64,000 nt of DNA from Porphyra umbilicalis. Taxonomy: Eukaryota; Rhodophyta; Bangiophyceae; Bangiales; Bangiaceae. A program made the position numbers and the translations under genes. The stretch is taken from contig KV918974.1 in the NCBI GenBank assembly GCA_002049455.2, positions 1 through 64,000 of the forward strand. The letters run 5' to 3'. The notes under the pieces were generated by a model. The model was not told the DNA's origin, ran no database searches, and saw only the letters and a list, made by a program, of their open reading frames with translations. Shown piece by piece: positions 45,283 to 57,133 of the stretch (its first letter is position 1; every line of letters starts with the position of its first letter).

Positions 45283-46398
45283 ATGGAGCAAGTGCAGGAC
45301 ATTGCACGGCAGGTGCAGCGGACGTACAAGCGTGTGACCAAGCAGCTTGCCCCGTACGCGCCCTACATCACACGGGGGCTATTTGTGGCGACCTTTGTGG
45401 AGGATGGCGTGAGGGTGCTGACCGAGATGCCCCATCAGGTATGTCGTTGGGGTGGTGGTGGCGGCTGTTGGGGGACTTCCGAGTGGGCCAGGCAGGGCGC
45501 GAAGCCGGTGGTCGGTCTGCGTTACGGCGCAGGTGTCGCTTGCAACGCCGCCCTGTTTTGCCGCACGAGGTGAAACGAATAGCTACTGACGCTGTCTTAC
45601 ATGTTGCCGCGTTGCCGTGGGTATGGTTCCGCACTTGTCATCCTTTCCTGTCCTCCTGCTCTATGTTTCTGCTGCCTGGCCATCTCGTCCCGATTCGACG
45701 CGGCATTGTAGATTGACTTCTTGCATTATGAGTACAAGTTGCCTGAGTGGCTGGCTGGCTTCCTGCTTATCGTCACTGTTCTCCTCTCCTTTGTGGGCAG
45801 CGGCCTGCTAATTGCCCAAAAGCACGCCTTCAAGGGCAAGTACGAGGCCGTCGGCGCGTATCTGCTGCTCGGCTGCGTCACCTACCAGCAGCTGGTGTAT
45901 GGGCGGCACTCGCCCATTGGGTCGGGCAACCTCGGCTTCCTCGTCCGCAACCTGTGCCTCGCTGGCGCGCTGCTGCTCTTCCTAGCTCAGTCGCGCATCG
46001 ACGAGGGCCGCACCGCCCTGCCGGGCGTGCCCGACCCGGGCAACAGCGTCACGATGCAGTCGTACCTCAAGTTGGCCAGCCGCGTGCTCCTTGTGCTGCT
46101 CGCTATGGAGTTCCTGACGACCATGGGCTGGGTCGGCTGCGTCCTCACCGCCCCTGTGGTGGTGGCCGTCGCCGTTGGCTGGTACATGACCCTCAGCGGC
46201 ACCGCGCTGCTCGTGCTGTACCTCGTGCACAATGTGCTCAATAGCGCCTTTTGGTCGCTGGGTGACTCGTACATGAAGGACGTGTTGAGGTACGAGTGGG
46301 TGCAGACGATCTCCATTATGGGCGGTCTGCTGATGCTGGTCGTCAATGGACCAGGGGAGCTGTCTGTCGACGAGCGGTTCCGCAGGAAACGGTTTTAA
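45283..46398 (+). CDS. SURF4: SURF4/Erv29 family ER cargo receptor, one intron
   Basis: SURF4 loads soluble and GPI-type cargo into COPII vesicles at the ER. Exon 1 is 45283-45438 (MEQVQDIARQVQRTY to EMPHQ) and ends at a GTATGT donor. Exon 2 starts at 45712 after TTGTAG and runs to the TAA at 46396-46398. The intron is 273 bases, phase 0. The spliced product is 280 residues, close to the usual length of about 270. Family traits are the VLTEM block, YEYKLPEWLAGFLL, several hydrophobic helices (for example LLIVTVLLSFVGSGLLIA and TALLVLYLVHNVLN), FWSLGDSYMKDVLRYEWVQT and a basic C-terminus ending RKRF, a variant of the di-lysine retrieval signal. It converges with the gene at 47030. Confidence 0.95.
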
Positions 46399-47029
46399 GT
46401 GCGCGTGGGGGGTAGGGTTCGCCGCCTGCGCGGGGGTTTGGGGCGGGCGTGGGGCGCGCGTGCCAGCGTGGCAGCGGTACGAATGCGGGTGTGCTCGTGC
46501 GGCGCGTCTCGGGCAGACTGTATTGGTTGCGTCTCGCCCGCCCGGGGGCCGTCGCGTGCGTGGAAACGGGTGGGTGTGGGTGTGCACTAGTCTCTGGGCA
46601 AGGGGGGGGTTCGGGTGGTTCTTTTTTCTCTAGAAATCCTCTTCACACGGCTGTGTTACACAGCGGCTTGTGTGGATCAGGGCTGCGCGTGCGCGGGTGG
46701 TGCGGGAGCTGCCGATGCACTCGCGATCCTGCCTGTCCTCGGGGACGTGTAGCGTCAAAGCGCAGTGGAGGCGCCGTGCGTGTGCTTCGCGGGCGCGCTA
46801 CGTTTGCCGTCTCGGCGTCGACGTCGGTCGGCCCATGATCCGCGGTCGACGGCCACAGGTCGATCGACGTGGCGGCCACGTGATGAAGTGGCGGGTCCGT
46901 CGCACCCGCGTCGGCTCTGCGGCCGAGGTGTGGGGGCATCCTCAGGAGGCGTCGACCAGTAGACGCAGGGAAGAAAAACTATTTCAGCTACACACCACAC
47001 AAAAAAAAAAAGCGCCCCCGACCCGACCC
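46399..47029. other. convergent intergenic region
   Basis: This is the 3' side of both SURF4 (plus) and the P-loop gene (minus). It is less GC-rich, with an A11 run near 47001. No gene is seen. Confidence 0.5.
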
Positions 47030-49843
47030 TCACACGGCATTCCCGTTGCGCTGGTGCAACGCCCCCAACACCGCGTCCATCTTTAAGCGCGCGAGCTCCG
47101 CCGACCCCATCCCCGTGGCGCCGACGTGGAGCTGCAAATAAAACTCGAGCAGCGTATCCATCGTTGCGCCGCCGCTGCCCTCCCCCACCGCCGCCGCGGC
47201 AGCGGCAGCGGCGGCGGCGGCCGCCGCCGCCGCCGGGTCCCCCCCCTCCCCGTCACTCCCCGCACTCGGGGTGCCCCCCCCCCCGGCACGTCGTCGGCGC
47301 CCGCGCCGGCGGCGGCGGCGGCGCGGATTTGGCCGAGCAGCCGCGGGCCCGCAAACGCCGCCACCGCGCGCTCGCTCGCGAGCGCAACGGTCAAGCCGCC
47401 GCGCACGGTGAGCACCGCAAACGCCTCTGACGGCCGCGGCGCCGGCGCCGCGTCGGCGGTCGCGCCCGCCCCGCCGGCGGCAGACGACCGGCGGGGCCGG
47501 CGGCCGCGCCGGCGCGGCGGCGGCCCCGACCGCGCATAGCCGTCGGTGTAGGCCACCCACTCGTCGTCGCCCTCCCCAACCTCCCGCACGACGAGCGTGT
47601 GGGCGGTGGTGAGGGCATACTCGCGGCCGCGGCCGGTGGGGGGGCCCCCGTCGAGCACCACCCCGTCTGTGGCGCGGAGGAGGGAGGATAAGCTCGGGCC
47701 GTGCCACAGCGGGAGGAGCAGCAGCACCTTGCGGTGGGGCTCGGCGTCGACGCTACCTCTGGGAGTAGCGCCGCCGCCGCCGCCGTCACCCACCGCCCCC
47801 CCGCCTCGGGCGTCGGCCCCCGACGCCGGCGACCACGCCTCCCGCGCAATCGCATCCCGCACATCCCGCGCGCGCGCCGTCCGCATCTGCCGCACCTCCA
47901 CGTCGACCCCCCCCGCCGCAACCGTCGCGCCCGCATCCGACGACACGTACACGCGGCGGTCGCGTCCCGGCGCGCCGCGCGGCGGCGGCGCACCACCCGG
48001 CGGCAGATACACCACCGGCCGGCGGGCGTCGAGGGTGGCCGCGTCACCGCCGAGGCGCGGCACCGCGCGGAGGGTGGGGAGGAGGCTCGCCCAGGAGCGG
48101 GGCGCCGACGACGCGGGCGCCCGCGACAGGGTGATGAGCGTCCGCACGAGGAGGTCCACGAGGGCGGTGCGGGACCAAAAGCGCGTGTCGCCGACCGGCT
48201 GGAAGGGCGCAAAGGTGGGGGGGGGGAGCACCGGCGTCACCGACGGGCCGCCCGCCGAGGGCGCGGGGGGGGTCGTCAACCGCGACACCAGGTGCCGCCG
48301 CATAAAGCCGGGGAGGAAGAGCAGGAAGGAGGGCGCCGCGCGCGTCGCAGCCTCCTCGTCCTCCTCCTCCTCGTCGTCGTCGTCGTCAACCACCTCCACG
48401 TCAACGGCGACAGCGTCGTCCTCAATGCCGGCAGCGTCGGCTCCCGCCGCGCCGCCGTGGCCACGCACAGCGGCGCTCCCGCCCCGGTCTCGGGCGCCAG
48501 CCGGCTGCCCGCCCGCCGCCGCCGCTCCACCCGCAGTCCCGCCGCCGCGGCGGGCGCGGCGCCCCCCCCCGGCCCCGCTCGGCGCCGCCGCCTCGACCGG
48601 CAGCAGCGACAGGTCGAGCGTGGCGACGAGGCGGCTCAGGCGTTCCCCCCGGCCGCCGACCGAAAATAGGTCCTCGCCCGTGACGGGCACCCCAAACGCC
48701 GCCACGTCGAGCAGCCGCCCAATGCCGCTGCGCTCCTCGGCGGTGCGCGCGCCAATGCCGACATCGTCATACGCAACGCCCCCGCCGCCGGCAGCGTCCC
48801 ACGCGCCACCGCCGCCGCCCGCAGCCGCCGGCGGCGGGCGCCCCCCCCCCCCCCCAACCCGCGGGGCGCCATCTCGGCAACGACTTCGGGGATGCTTTCA
48901 AACACCCCCCACGCGGCCGCAAACGCGCGCTCAATCCCCGCCGCGCTGGTCAGCGACACAGACCCGTCGGCGGCCGCGTAGTGCAAAAAGCGCAAACACA
49001 GGAGCAGCAGCCACACGTTGCCGCCGCACCACTCGACGAGTTTGCGGTCGAGGACGCGGCCGCCCGAGCGGAGGCCCGGCAGCGACAGCCGGTGGCGGCG
49101 GCTCAACGCCCCCCGGATGGTGCGGACGTGCGTCGAGCGGAGCATGTCGAGGACGACGCCGACGGTGCCATAGCCGCACCGCCGCGCGCCAGAGTCGAGA
49201 AACGGGGAGCCGCGGCCCGAGAGGTAGAGGTACACGGGCGGGTAGCGGCCGAGCGTCACCGCCGCCACGTGCAGGCAGTGCCACAGGGACCCGATATTGT
49301 CCCGCAAGGCGGCGGCCGCCCGCGGTGACAAGTCGCCCACATTGTCAATGTGGAGGAAGAAAGGGCGCACCGGCGGCCGCGCCGGCGGCGGCGGCGCGAC
49401 GGCGTCGAGGATAAGCGACGCCACCGACGGCGGCTCGCGGGGGGACGACGACGCCTTGGCCGCCGCCGCCGACGCGGCGGCGGCGAGCGCGTCGGCGGTC
49501 GTTGCGGCGGGCACGCCGGCAACCTCCCCCGACGCGCCGGCCGCCGCCGCCGCCGACGGTGCTGCCGCCGACGGTGCGGCGGGCGCACCCCCCGGCGGCG
49601 CCCCCGCGGCGGGCACCACAAACCCCGCCGCCGTCAGCGCCGACGCAAACAGCAGCGGCAGGGCGGCAATGTCCGACCCGTGGCGCGTCTCGGCGCCCCG
49701 CGCCAGCGAGCAATCGACGTACACCGACGTGGCGGTGCTCATGTGTTGGAGCTCCCCAATGACCGCCGCCGCCGACAGCTCGAGCGGCCGCTTGCGCGCG
49801 TCGGCGGCGGCGGCCGTGTCGCTGCCGCCGGCAGTGGCGCCGC

Positions 49844-49884
<41 letters not shown>

Positions 49885-50532
49885 CCGTCGGCCGCGTCTG
49901 CGTCGGCGGCGGCCATCTCCAACAGCCGCGCCTGCACGGCGGGCTTGCGGAGCTCCGCCACAAAGGACCGCCCGAGCGCCGTCTTGCCCGACGCAAACGC
50001 TTGGCCGGCGACGGCGAGCCGCATGTCCCCGAGCGCCCAATCGTCGCGGATGAGCCGCACATTGTTCCGCGCATTGACGACAAAGAGGGTGTAGAGTTCG
50101 GCGTCGCGGCCGACAAAGGGCATGCACCCGTCGGGGAGGAGGAGGGGGGGGGGGGGGGGGGGCGCCACACCGTCTGCCGCCGCCGCCGCTGCTGCGGCGG
50201 CCGCTGCGGCGTCGCCGTCGGCGGGGTGCGCCGCGCCCCCAGCGGCGGCGGCGGCGGCGGCGGCGGGCACGTCGGCGCCAAACGCGGCGGCGGCCTCGGC
50301 CGGGGGCTCCCCGCCCGTGGCGCGGCCGCCGAGGAGGCGGCGGCGCCAGCACGCCGCCCGCGCAGCGGCGGCGAGCGCCTCGGGCGACGCTGCCGCCGCC
50401 GCCGCCGCCGCCGCGTCGGCGGCCGACGGCGGGAGGCCGACCGACGCGGCCGCCGGGCGGGCGAGCGGCGGCGCGACCGCCTCCCACGCAGCGACAATCT
50501 CGTCGGCGCCGCCGCCGCCGCCACCGCCGCCG

Positions 50533-50567
<35 letters not shown>

Positions 50568-50837
50568 CTGCGCGGGGCGCCCCGTCGCCCCGTCCGTGCC
50601 GCCGACGTGGGCGGTTAAGCCCGCGGCGCCGGGCGCCGCCGCCGTGCGGGGGGGGAGGCGGGGGAAGCGCGGGCGTTTGCCGACCGGCCGCCGGTCGTCG
50701 CCGCGGGCGGGCAGGGGCGGCCGCGCGCGGCCGCCGAGGGGGTGCCCGCCGCCGCCGCCGCCGCCGCCGTGGGGGGGGCCGCCGCCGGTGGGCCACAGGG
50801 GGCCCCAACCCCCAGCGATGCAAAAAGAGGCGGCCAT
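47030..50837 (-). CDS. large P-loop NTPase-like protein of unknown function
   Basis: The ATG at 50837 (MAASFCIAGGWG) begins an Ala/Gly-rich protein. At about residues 276-285 it has a Walker A motif, GQAFASGKT, preceded by a conserved-looking FVGRDAELYTLF. A Walker B-like strand, FFLHIDNVGDLS, lies near residue 495, and a helical region (RKLVEWCGGNVWLLLLCLRF) follows. The arrangement resembles STAND or Crinkler-type ATPases, but no family is certain. Two frame shifts coincide with homopolymers: C14 at 48841-48854 and C11 at 47274-47284 (plus strand). Beyond them the frame resumes (YDDVGIGARTAEERSGIGRL, then TMDTLLEFYLQLHVGATG) to the TGA at 47030-47032. Total would be about 1268 residues with long alanine tracts. 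It is divergent from the acyltransferase gene. Confidence 0.7.
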
Positions 50838-52022
50838 GGTGATGGACAGTGGGATACTAGCGGGCGGGGGCGAAAAAAAAGGCAACGTTGGAAGCGGTGG
50901 CCGTCGGGGCTGTTAGGGCCTCGGCCAGGCCAGGGACGCTCTGGATGGCGACGGGGGCGGCGGCGCACCTGCGCCGCCGCGTCGGGCACGCCCGGGTGGC
51001 ACCACCACCGAGGCAAACGGGGGTGATGTGGAAAAAAAAGTGGTGGGGTGGCACGAGGCCATCGACACTGGCGGGGACGGTCGGCGCAACATCAACCGGC
51101 GGCAGTGCCGTCGCGCCGCCACCGAGCGTGGGCGAGACCGCTACACGCGCGTCTGGGGGCGGCTGCGGCGGGTCGTGTCAGGGGCCTCCTGCCAACACCA
51201 AGCGGGAGGGGGCAAAAGGCGACGCCTCGCGGCCAACCACGAGCACCCCTCGCAGATCTCGGGCTGTGGCGGTTGCAGCCGCTGCAGCGGCACAGCTGTG
51301 CCACGGCGAGTGCGGTGGCTGCTGCAGGCAAGCCAGTGGCCACGGACACGCGTCGTCACGCAGCAAGCGCGGGCCCGTTGGTGGCTGGCAACAACCGGGA
51401 ACGCAGAAAAGCTTCAACGTCGGATACGATGGTTGGCTGAACCGTACAATTGACCCCGGGCTCTAGTGGCAATTACTGTACCCTCGTCCTCGGACTGCAC
51501 GCGCAGAGGCCTCTAGGATGGTGTGACCAACCACGTGGCGGCGGGTCCTCGGTCTAATCTGGACCGTCGAGATAGGGTACAGGCGGGCAGGCGGTTCGCG
51601 ACGCGGTCCGACGAGCGGCTCTTCCGCTTCGGCGCCGCCACTGCCTGCGCCGCGGCCGCGGAGCCTGCAGCCTGCCCGCGCGGTTGTTACACGGCGGCAG
51701 GGGACGATCCGCCATCGCCCACGGTGACGGTGAGTGCGGCGCTCGCGGCGGTGCGTGGCGGGCGCCACAACGGTCGTCGCTTGTGGTGCAGCGGCAGTGG
51801 CGGGCTGTCGACCGGGACGCCGCGACGAGCGCCCCCGACGCCGTGTCCCTGCGCACCCGCATTGGCGCGGGCCTGTGCGGGTTCCGTGTCGGCCGCCTCT
51901 TTTTAGGTCGTCGACCACCGGGATACATCCCTGTTGGTTGCTGCCGTCGCTACCAACACCCTTTTTGGTGGCACTCACCTGCGGCGAGCGCGGTGGGCGT
52001 CGGGGCGAGGGCCAGACGCGCC
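50838..52022. other. divergent intergenic region, likely bidirectional promoter
   Basis: About 1.2 kb separates the P-loop gene (minus) from the acyltransferase (plus). Open frames here lack an ATG-led recognisable domain. A frame upstream of the acyltransferase is open from 51684 but uses a non-ATG codon, so it is treated as 5' untranslated. No core promoter motif is clear. Confidence 0.5.
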
Positions 52023-53132
52023 ATGGCGGGGCTGGCCTTTAGTGCGGGCGCGAGTTCCGGTGGGTGGGGCCTGCGCCCTGCCGCCGCTGCTGGTGCCACC
52101 ACCACCAGCCGGGGGAGCGTGCGGCGTGTTGCACCCGCCGCGCTTGGCGTTGCCCGCAGGCGGGCCCTCACTCCCGGCGTGGGCGGGGGCGGCGGCATTG
52201 GGGCACGCCCATCCTGGGCCCGCCGCGCAGCTACGCAACCGGCCTTGGTGGCGGTTGCACGTGGCGGCGGGGCGCCACCTGCGGGCGACGACCGTGGCAG
52301 CGGCGACGATGCGGCGGCAGCGGCAGCGGCAGCGGCGGCGGCCGCAGCGGCGAGCTCGCCGTCATCGGCGCGGCGGCGGCCAAAGGCCGGGGTGCTCGGC
52401 CTCTTTTTTGTGGTCGCCACCTTTGCGTGGTCGGTGCTCTTCTTCGTGCCAATGGTGCTGATGCACCCGGCCATTCTCGCCTTTGACCGCATCCGCCGGC
52501 GCGCGCACGACGCGGTGGCCCTCTCTTGGCTCCGCATCTCCCTTTGGACGGTCGGCCTGGCGCCGCGGGTCGTCCACCCGGAGCGGTTGCTGTCCAACAA
52601 CCAGCCGGTGATGTACGTGACCAACCACGCGTCCAACTTGGACGTATACGCCATTGCCTACCTGCGGCGGCGCTTCAAGTACGTGTCCAAGTCGGAGATC
52701 TTTCGGGTGCCCATCATTGGGTGGGCCATGGCCCTGACGGGCAACTTGTCGCTCAAGCGCACGGACCGCAAGTCGGCCATGGCGACCTTTCGGGGGATGG
52801 TCCGGCTGCTCCAGTCGGGCACGTCCATGGTCGTATTTCCAGAAGGCACCCGCTCCAAGACTGGGCGGCTCGGGCGCTTTCGGCCGGGCGCATTCAAGGC
52901 CGCCCGCACCGCCGGCGTGCCGGTGGTACCGGTAACCATCCAGGGTACCCGGGAAGTGATGCCGTACGACGCCCTCGTGCCGCTGCGGTACCCACCCAAG
53001 CGCATCACGCTCACGGTGCACCCGTCGATCCCGACGACGGGGCGGAGCGATACGGACGTGATGCAGGCGGCGTTTGAGGCGATTGACTCGGCGCTGCCAG
53101 AAGAAGAGCGGACGGTGCTTCGTCCAACCTAG
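52023..53132 (+). CDS. 1-acyl-sn-glycerol-3-phosphate acyltransferase, plastid-type (PlsC family)
   Basis: It transfers an acyl group to the sn-2 position of lysophosphatidate, making phosphatidate for membrane lipids. The ATG at 52023 is the first in frame and gives 369 residues. Residues 1-110 are Ala/Ser/Arg-rich with few acidic residues, as in a plastid transit peptide, including a long Ala run. A hydrophobic segment follows (about 124-150, GLFFVVATFAWSVLFFVPMV). The acyltransferase core has the catalytic NHASNLD (HX4D, about residue 202), RTDRKSAMATF and the acceptor-binding FPEGTRSKTG (about 272), then VPVVPVTIQGT. All key motifs are present. It is convergent with Ran. An ER isoform is less likely because of the leader. 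Confidence 0.93.
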   Translation: MAGLAFSAGASSGGWGLRPAAAAGATTTSRGSVRRVAPAALGVARRRALTPGVGGGGGIGARPSWARRAATQPALVAVARGGGAPPAGDDRGSGDDAAAAAAAAAAAAAASSPSSARRRPKAGVLGLFFVVATFAWSVLFFVPMVLMHPAILAFDRIRRRAHDAVALSWLRISLWTVGLAPRVVHPERLLSNNQPVMYVTNHASNLDVYAIAYLRRRFKYVSKSEIFRVPIIGWAMALTGNLSLKRTDRKSAMATFRGMVRLLQSGTSMVVFPEGTRSKTGRLGRFRPGAFKAARTAGVPVVPVTIQGTREVMPYDALVPLRYPPKRITLTVHPSIPTTGRSDTDVMQAAFEAIDSALPEEERTVLRPT

Positions 53133-53760
53133 GCATTTGTTCTGTTTTTCTTTTCTCCTTTTCTTGCGCTTGTTATACTCAACTCTTTCGGTTGCCAGGT
53201 GTATTGCATTGCTCAGATCCGCTGCGGTCGCCGTTTGCTGGACGTGTGGCGAGTGCCTGACCATCGGCTCGACTTCTGTTGAGACCAGGATCTGTGGCCC
53301 AACGACACGAGCAGCCCCAGCAAACAAGCTGCTTGGCGATAACCGGGACCAGCGTGTGGGGTGTCAGGGAGTTGCGCAGTGTCATGCGACCAAAACTCAA
53401 GAGCCGCAGATATTTCGGCGCATCTGGATGCGACGCCTGCCACAACATCGGCGTGAGAAGGGACATGCGCGATATGTTAAATGCTCGCTTAGAGCGGAAC
53501 ACGCACTCACCAGCGGCCTCGATTTACTCTCCGAGCCACCTTCGCACTCCCGCGCACTCTCTCTCTCCCTTGCACATACAAGCGACAAGGACACTCCCGC
53601 CGTACCACACCCAAACCGGAAAGCATGACTTGCTCCCCGCCAACAAAAAAGGGGTCATACCAAAGGTGCACAGGTATGAAGGGGGGTACGCACACACACA
53701 ATTTACACGACAAGGCCCAACCTATCGCAGACCCCACGGGGGTACGCCACCCCATGGCAT
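53133..53760. other. convergent intergenic region
   Basis: This is the shared 3' region of the acyltransferase and Ran genes. It is moderately AT-rich with pyrimidine-rich stretches. No gene is recognised. Confidence 0.5.
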
Positions 53761-54681
53761 TTACATGTCACCATCGTCCTCGTCGGGCAGCGCCACCTGG
53801 GCGGCGGCGGCCAGGTCAGCCTCCATCTGGCGCTTGTGCGCGTCATCGATGACCACGTCGGCCGGCGCCAGGGCGGGCGCCTCCACAAACGTCAGCTGGG
53901 GGTTGCCGGCCAGCTTGCGTGCGAGCCACAGGAAGGGCTTCTCAAAGTTGTAGTTGCTCTTGGCCGAGATGTCGTAGTACTGGAGGTTCTTCTTCCGGTG
54001 GTAGGTGATGGCCTTGGCCTTGACCTTGCGGTCTTTGATGTCTACCTTATTGCCGCACAGCACCGTGGGGATAGCCTCACATACGCGCACCAGGTCGCGA
54101 TGCCAGTTGGGGACGTTCTTGTACGTCACGCGGGAAGTGACGTCGAACATGATGATGGCAGCCTGGCCCTGGATGCTGTGTTGTAGATCAAGAGGAGGCA
54201 GGGAGGCAGAGAAACAGAGGCCGTCGACGAGCAGACGACCAACCAGCAGGTGAAATGCAAAACCAGTTAGAAACTCGAACATTGAGGCCATCCCAGTCCA
54301 ATCTCAAGCACACGAGCCCAGACCGAAGCCGGCACCCAACTACACGGCACCACCACAGCTCACGTCCCTCGTCCAACGCTGGATCGCATGATCCAAAGGA
54401 AGAACCTCACACACAACGCAGACGCAACCAACGTACTAGTAACCATCGCGCAGGCCGCCAAACTTCTCCTGTCCGGCCGTGTCCCAGCACTGAAAGATGA
54501 TCGGCCCAAAGTTGGTGTGGAAGCTCAGCGGGTGGACCTCTACGCCAACCGTGGCCACATACTTCTTCTGGAACTCGCCAGACAGGTGACGCTTCACGAA
54601 GGTCGTCTTCCCGACGCCGCCGTCGCCCACAAGGATGAGCTTAAACTGCGGCGTTGCGTCCCCAGTAGCTGCAGCGGTAGC
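53761..54681 (-). CDS. RAN: Ran GTPase, 5' exon not located
   Basis: Ran drives nuclear import and export and spindle assembly. The last exon is 54175-53761 and the preceding one 54681-54437. The intron between them (54436-54176) has a GTACGT donor and CACAG acceptor and restores [19 protein letters not shown]. Motifs are GDGGVGKT (G1), [10 protein letters not shown] around switch [17 protein letters not shown] (G3/switch II), NKVD (G4), [13 protein letters not shown] (G5) and an acidic tail PDEDDGDM. The two exons give 219 residues. An acceptor (GTTAG) precedes [19 protein letters not shown] at 54681, and an in-frame TAG lies just before it. The initiator Met is therefore in a small upstream exon I could not place. 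Confidence 0.96.
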
Positions 54682-55688
54682 CTAACGTTTCAACAGCGTC
54701 AAGACCGGACACCCACCGCAAACGCACGATTGCGTGCGGGGGTGAAATGACAGGGCATACAGGAAAGCGCATACACGAAGTCAGTTCAACTGTACACGAG
54801 CGCGCCGCCGCGCGAGTGCTCGACAACAGCAGTGTGGCACCTGCTGCTGAGCACCTATGAACGAGTGGGCATACGCATGGGCTCGCCGCTCAGCCAGACC
54901 CGGAAAAGAGCAAAGCATCCACCAGCCGACAAACAAAAAAGCTGGAAACGAGCTCACTGGCACACACTACAAGAGCTGCAGGTCGCCCACTCAGAAACAC
55001 ATCACGTACCATAGCGAGTTGCTACAAAAGCAATCAGGGTCAAGGGCAAAACAAGCGCGGGCGGGGGATGTAGGACAGGCACGCTGGCACACGGCAAGGG
55101 GCGGCGTGCGGGGCTCACGGAATCTAGGCCGCGAACGACGTCGGGTCACCAACACCGTCGCCGGGAACGTGCCAGCGAGCATGGGTGCGAACCCGTGCAA
55201 TGCCACGTCCCGGCCGACGCAGACCAAACCCAGAATTGACCGAGACAGAACCGTAACCGACTGCTCCTTGCATCCCATTGGTCAGAAACGCCGGCGAGCG
55301 AGAGCCGTCCAACTGCACCCGACCAGGACGCTGGAAGGAACCATGCTTACAGATGTTCCCGCGCAGGTTCAAACTCGGAAAAGTAAGTACCGTGGTCACA
55401 CTCCATTCCTTCTGTCCGACTGGCATGAAGGAGTTGATCTGCGTCTCCTTCCTCTAGTAGGGACGGCCCAGAACTCTCAGCTGCAAGGGGCCGTTTGCCT
55501 CGCTGGATCCTACCAGACTCTCGCGTCCAGACGCCTGTTCAAGGCCGCCACTGTATCCATACTTCTCGTCGACACGACCGTGCGTCCGACTCCCACTGTG
55601 CGCTTTGTCGACGCGCTGGTACGCCCAACGCTTGGCGCCGGTCCCTCTGCTCCACGCTCGCAGCGTGCGGCTTGTGTGCAGGTGCAAC
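54682..55688. other. divergent region between Ran and the methyltransferase
   Basis: It should contain Ran exon 1 with its intron and the promoters of both genes. Several minus-strand ATGs exist (for example near 54925) but none gives a convincing short exon. No other gene is seen. Confidence 0.45.
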
Positions 55689-56584
55689 ATGGCACCACCG
55701 CGGCTTGCCTTCTTGGCGCTTCCCGCCGCCACCCCGCTCCGCCACGCGCGGGTGCGGCCAGTGGCGGCGCCCGGACGCCGCCGCCGCCCCCGACGCCACG
55801 GCCTGGCGGTCGTCGCGCTGGCGGCGGGCCACCCGGCTGCCTCACCCCTCTCTTCTTCCTCGTCGTCGAGCTCTCGCGCCCCCCCCCCCCGCCCGCCGCC
55901 ACCCCCCCGTCGCTGCCCGTCCCGTCCGACCGGGAGCGGGTGCTGCAGCGGCAGGCGAGCATTGCCGGCAGCCACTGGGCACGCGCCCTCCGCTCGGGCG
56001 ACACGGTCATTGACGCCACGTGCGGGCGCGGGCGGGACACCCTGCGGCTGGCGCAGCTGCTCGCGCTCGCCTACTCTGGGAGTGGCGCCCCCGCCGCCGG
56101 CGACGCCGACACCCCGCCCGCCGGCGGCCGCGTCGTGGCCATGGACATCCAGCCCGACGCGGTCGCCGCCACGCGGGCGCTCGTCGAGGCGTCGCTCCCG
56201 GACTTGGTCGCCCAAGCCGTGCTGCCGGCGCTCGAGTACGTATGTCGGAGCCACGTCGATTTTGGGGGGCTCGGCTTGGCGCCCGCGTCCGTCGGGCTGG
56301 TGGCGTACAACCTCGGGTATTTGCCGGGGGACAATGTTGACCGCACCGTGACGACGACGGCGGATACGACGGTGGCGAGCTTGACCGCCGCTGCCGAGCT
56401 CGTGCGCGTCGGCGGCCTGATTACGGTCGTGTGTTACTGTGGCCACGAGGGCGGCGCGGAGGAGGAGACGGCCGTCACCACGTGGGCGGCGGAGCTGCCA
56501 AAGCACGAGTGGTCGGCGCTGGCGATGCAGTGGCTCAACCGGGAGAATTCCCCGTCGTTGCTGTTGCTCGAGCGCACGCGTTGA
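55689..56584 (+). CDS. YtqB-type class I SAM-dependent methyltransferase, probably organellar
   Basis: The ATG at 55689 begins an Ala/Arg/Ser-rich leader (MAPPRLAFLALPAATPL) of plastid-transit character. A C12 run at 55879-55890 then moves the frame by one; after it the catalytic domain is open to the TGA at 56582-56584, about 298 residues in all. The domain matches the rRNA_methylase/YtqB family: VIDATCGRGRDTLRLA (SAM-binding motif I), VVAMDIQPDAVAAT, the family hallmark VAYNLGYLPGDN, LVRVGGLITVVCYCGHEGG, and the closing NRENSPSLLLLER. The probable role is methylation of an organellar RNA, inferred from the family. The shift sits in a low-complexity Pro linker and may be a sequence error. 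Confidence 0.87.
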
Positions 56585-57133
56585 CGTGCCGCGGCGTTGT
56601 TGCAAGTAGAGGGCCGTGTGTGCCAGTGAGTGCGTGCGCACGCCTGGTAGGAATAGAGTGTGGGGGGGTGGTAGGGGTCGTTGCGGAGCGGTCGTTGTGG
56701 AGCGAGCTGCCATAGAGTGTGTGGCTCTGCGTACTCTGTTTTCTTGAAAAGGACGGTTTTTGGGTTTGTCTCGACTGCGCCACCCCGAGGGGTGTGCTGA
56801 ACATTGTTGCCAATTGGTGACGCACCACCACAGGGGCATGCCGGCACCACTCGGGAGCATGTAGGCGTCCGCCACGTTATTTGCAAGAGCAAGGACCCCA
56901 CGACAAACACAAAAAACAACACGAAGTACAAGAGAGGAGGGGCAGTACAGCCAGTGGGAGCCGTTCTGCTGGCCGCCTTCACGAAACAGACAAAAAACGG
57001 GGTTCAAGACGCACATTCGGCAGAGCCCACCATTGACATACGTGACCGAGCTTCAAAACCAGCCCGCAAGGGAGCCCCCCCACCCCCCGGCGCGCTCGAC
57101 GCCGACGCAGCCACACACCGCCGCCGCCAACCC
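56585..57133. other. convergent intergenic region
   Basis: The 3' flanks of the methyltransferase and CAND1. Moderately AT-rich, with no gene recognised. Confidence 0.5.

Noticed and set aside
51684..52022. N-terminal extension of the acyltransferase upstream of 52023
   Set aside because: The frame is open but has no ATG. The ATG at 52023 gives a good transit-peptide-like start.
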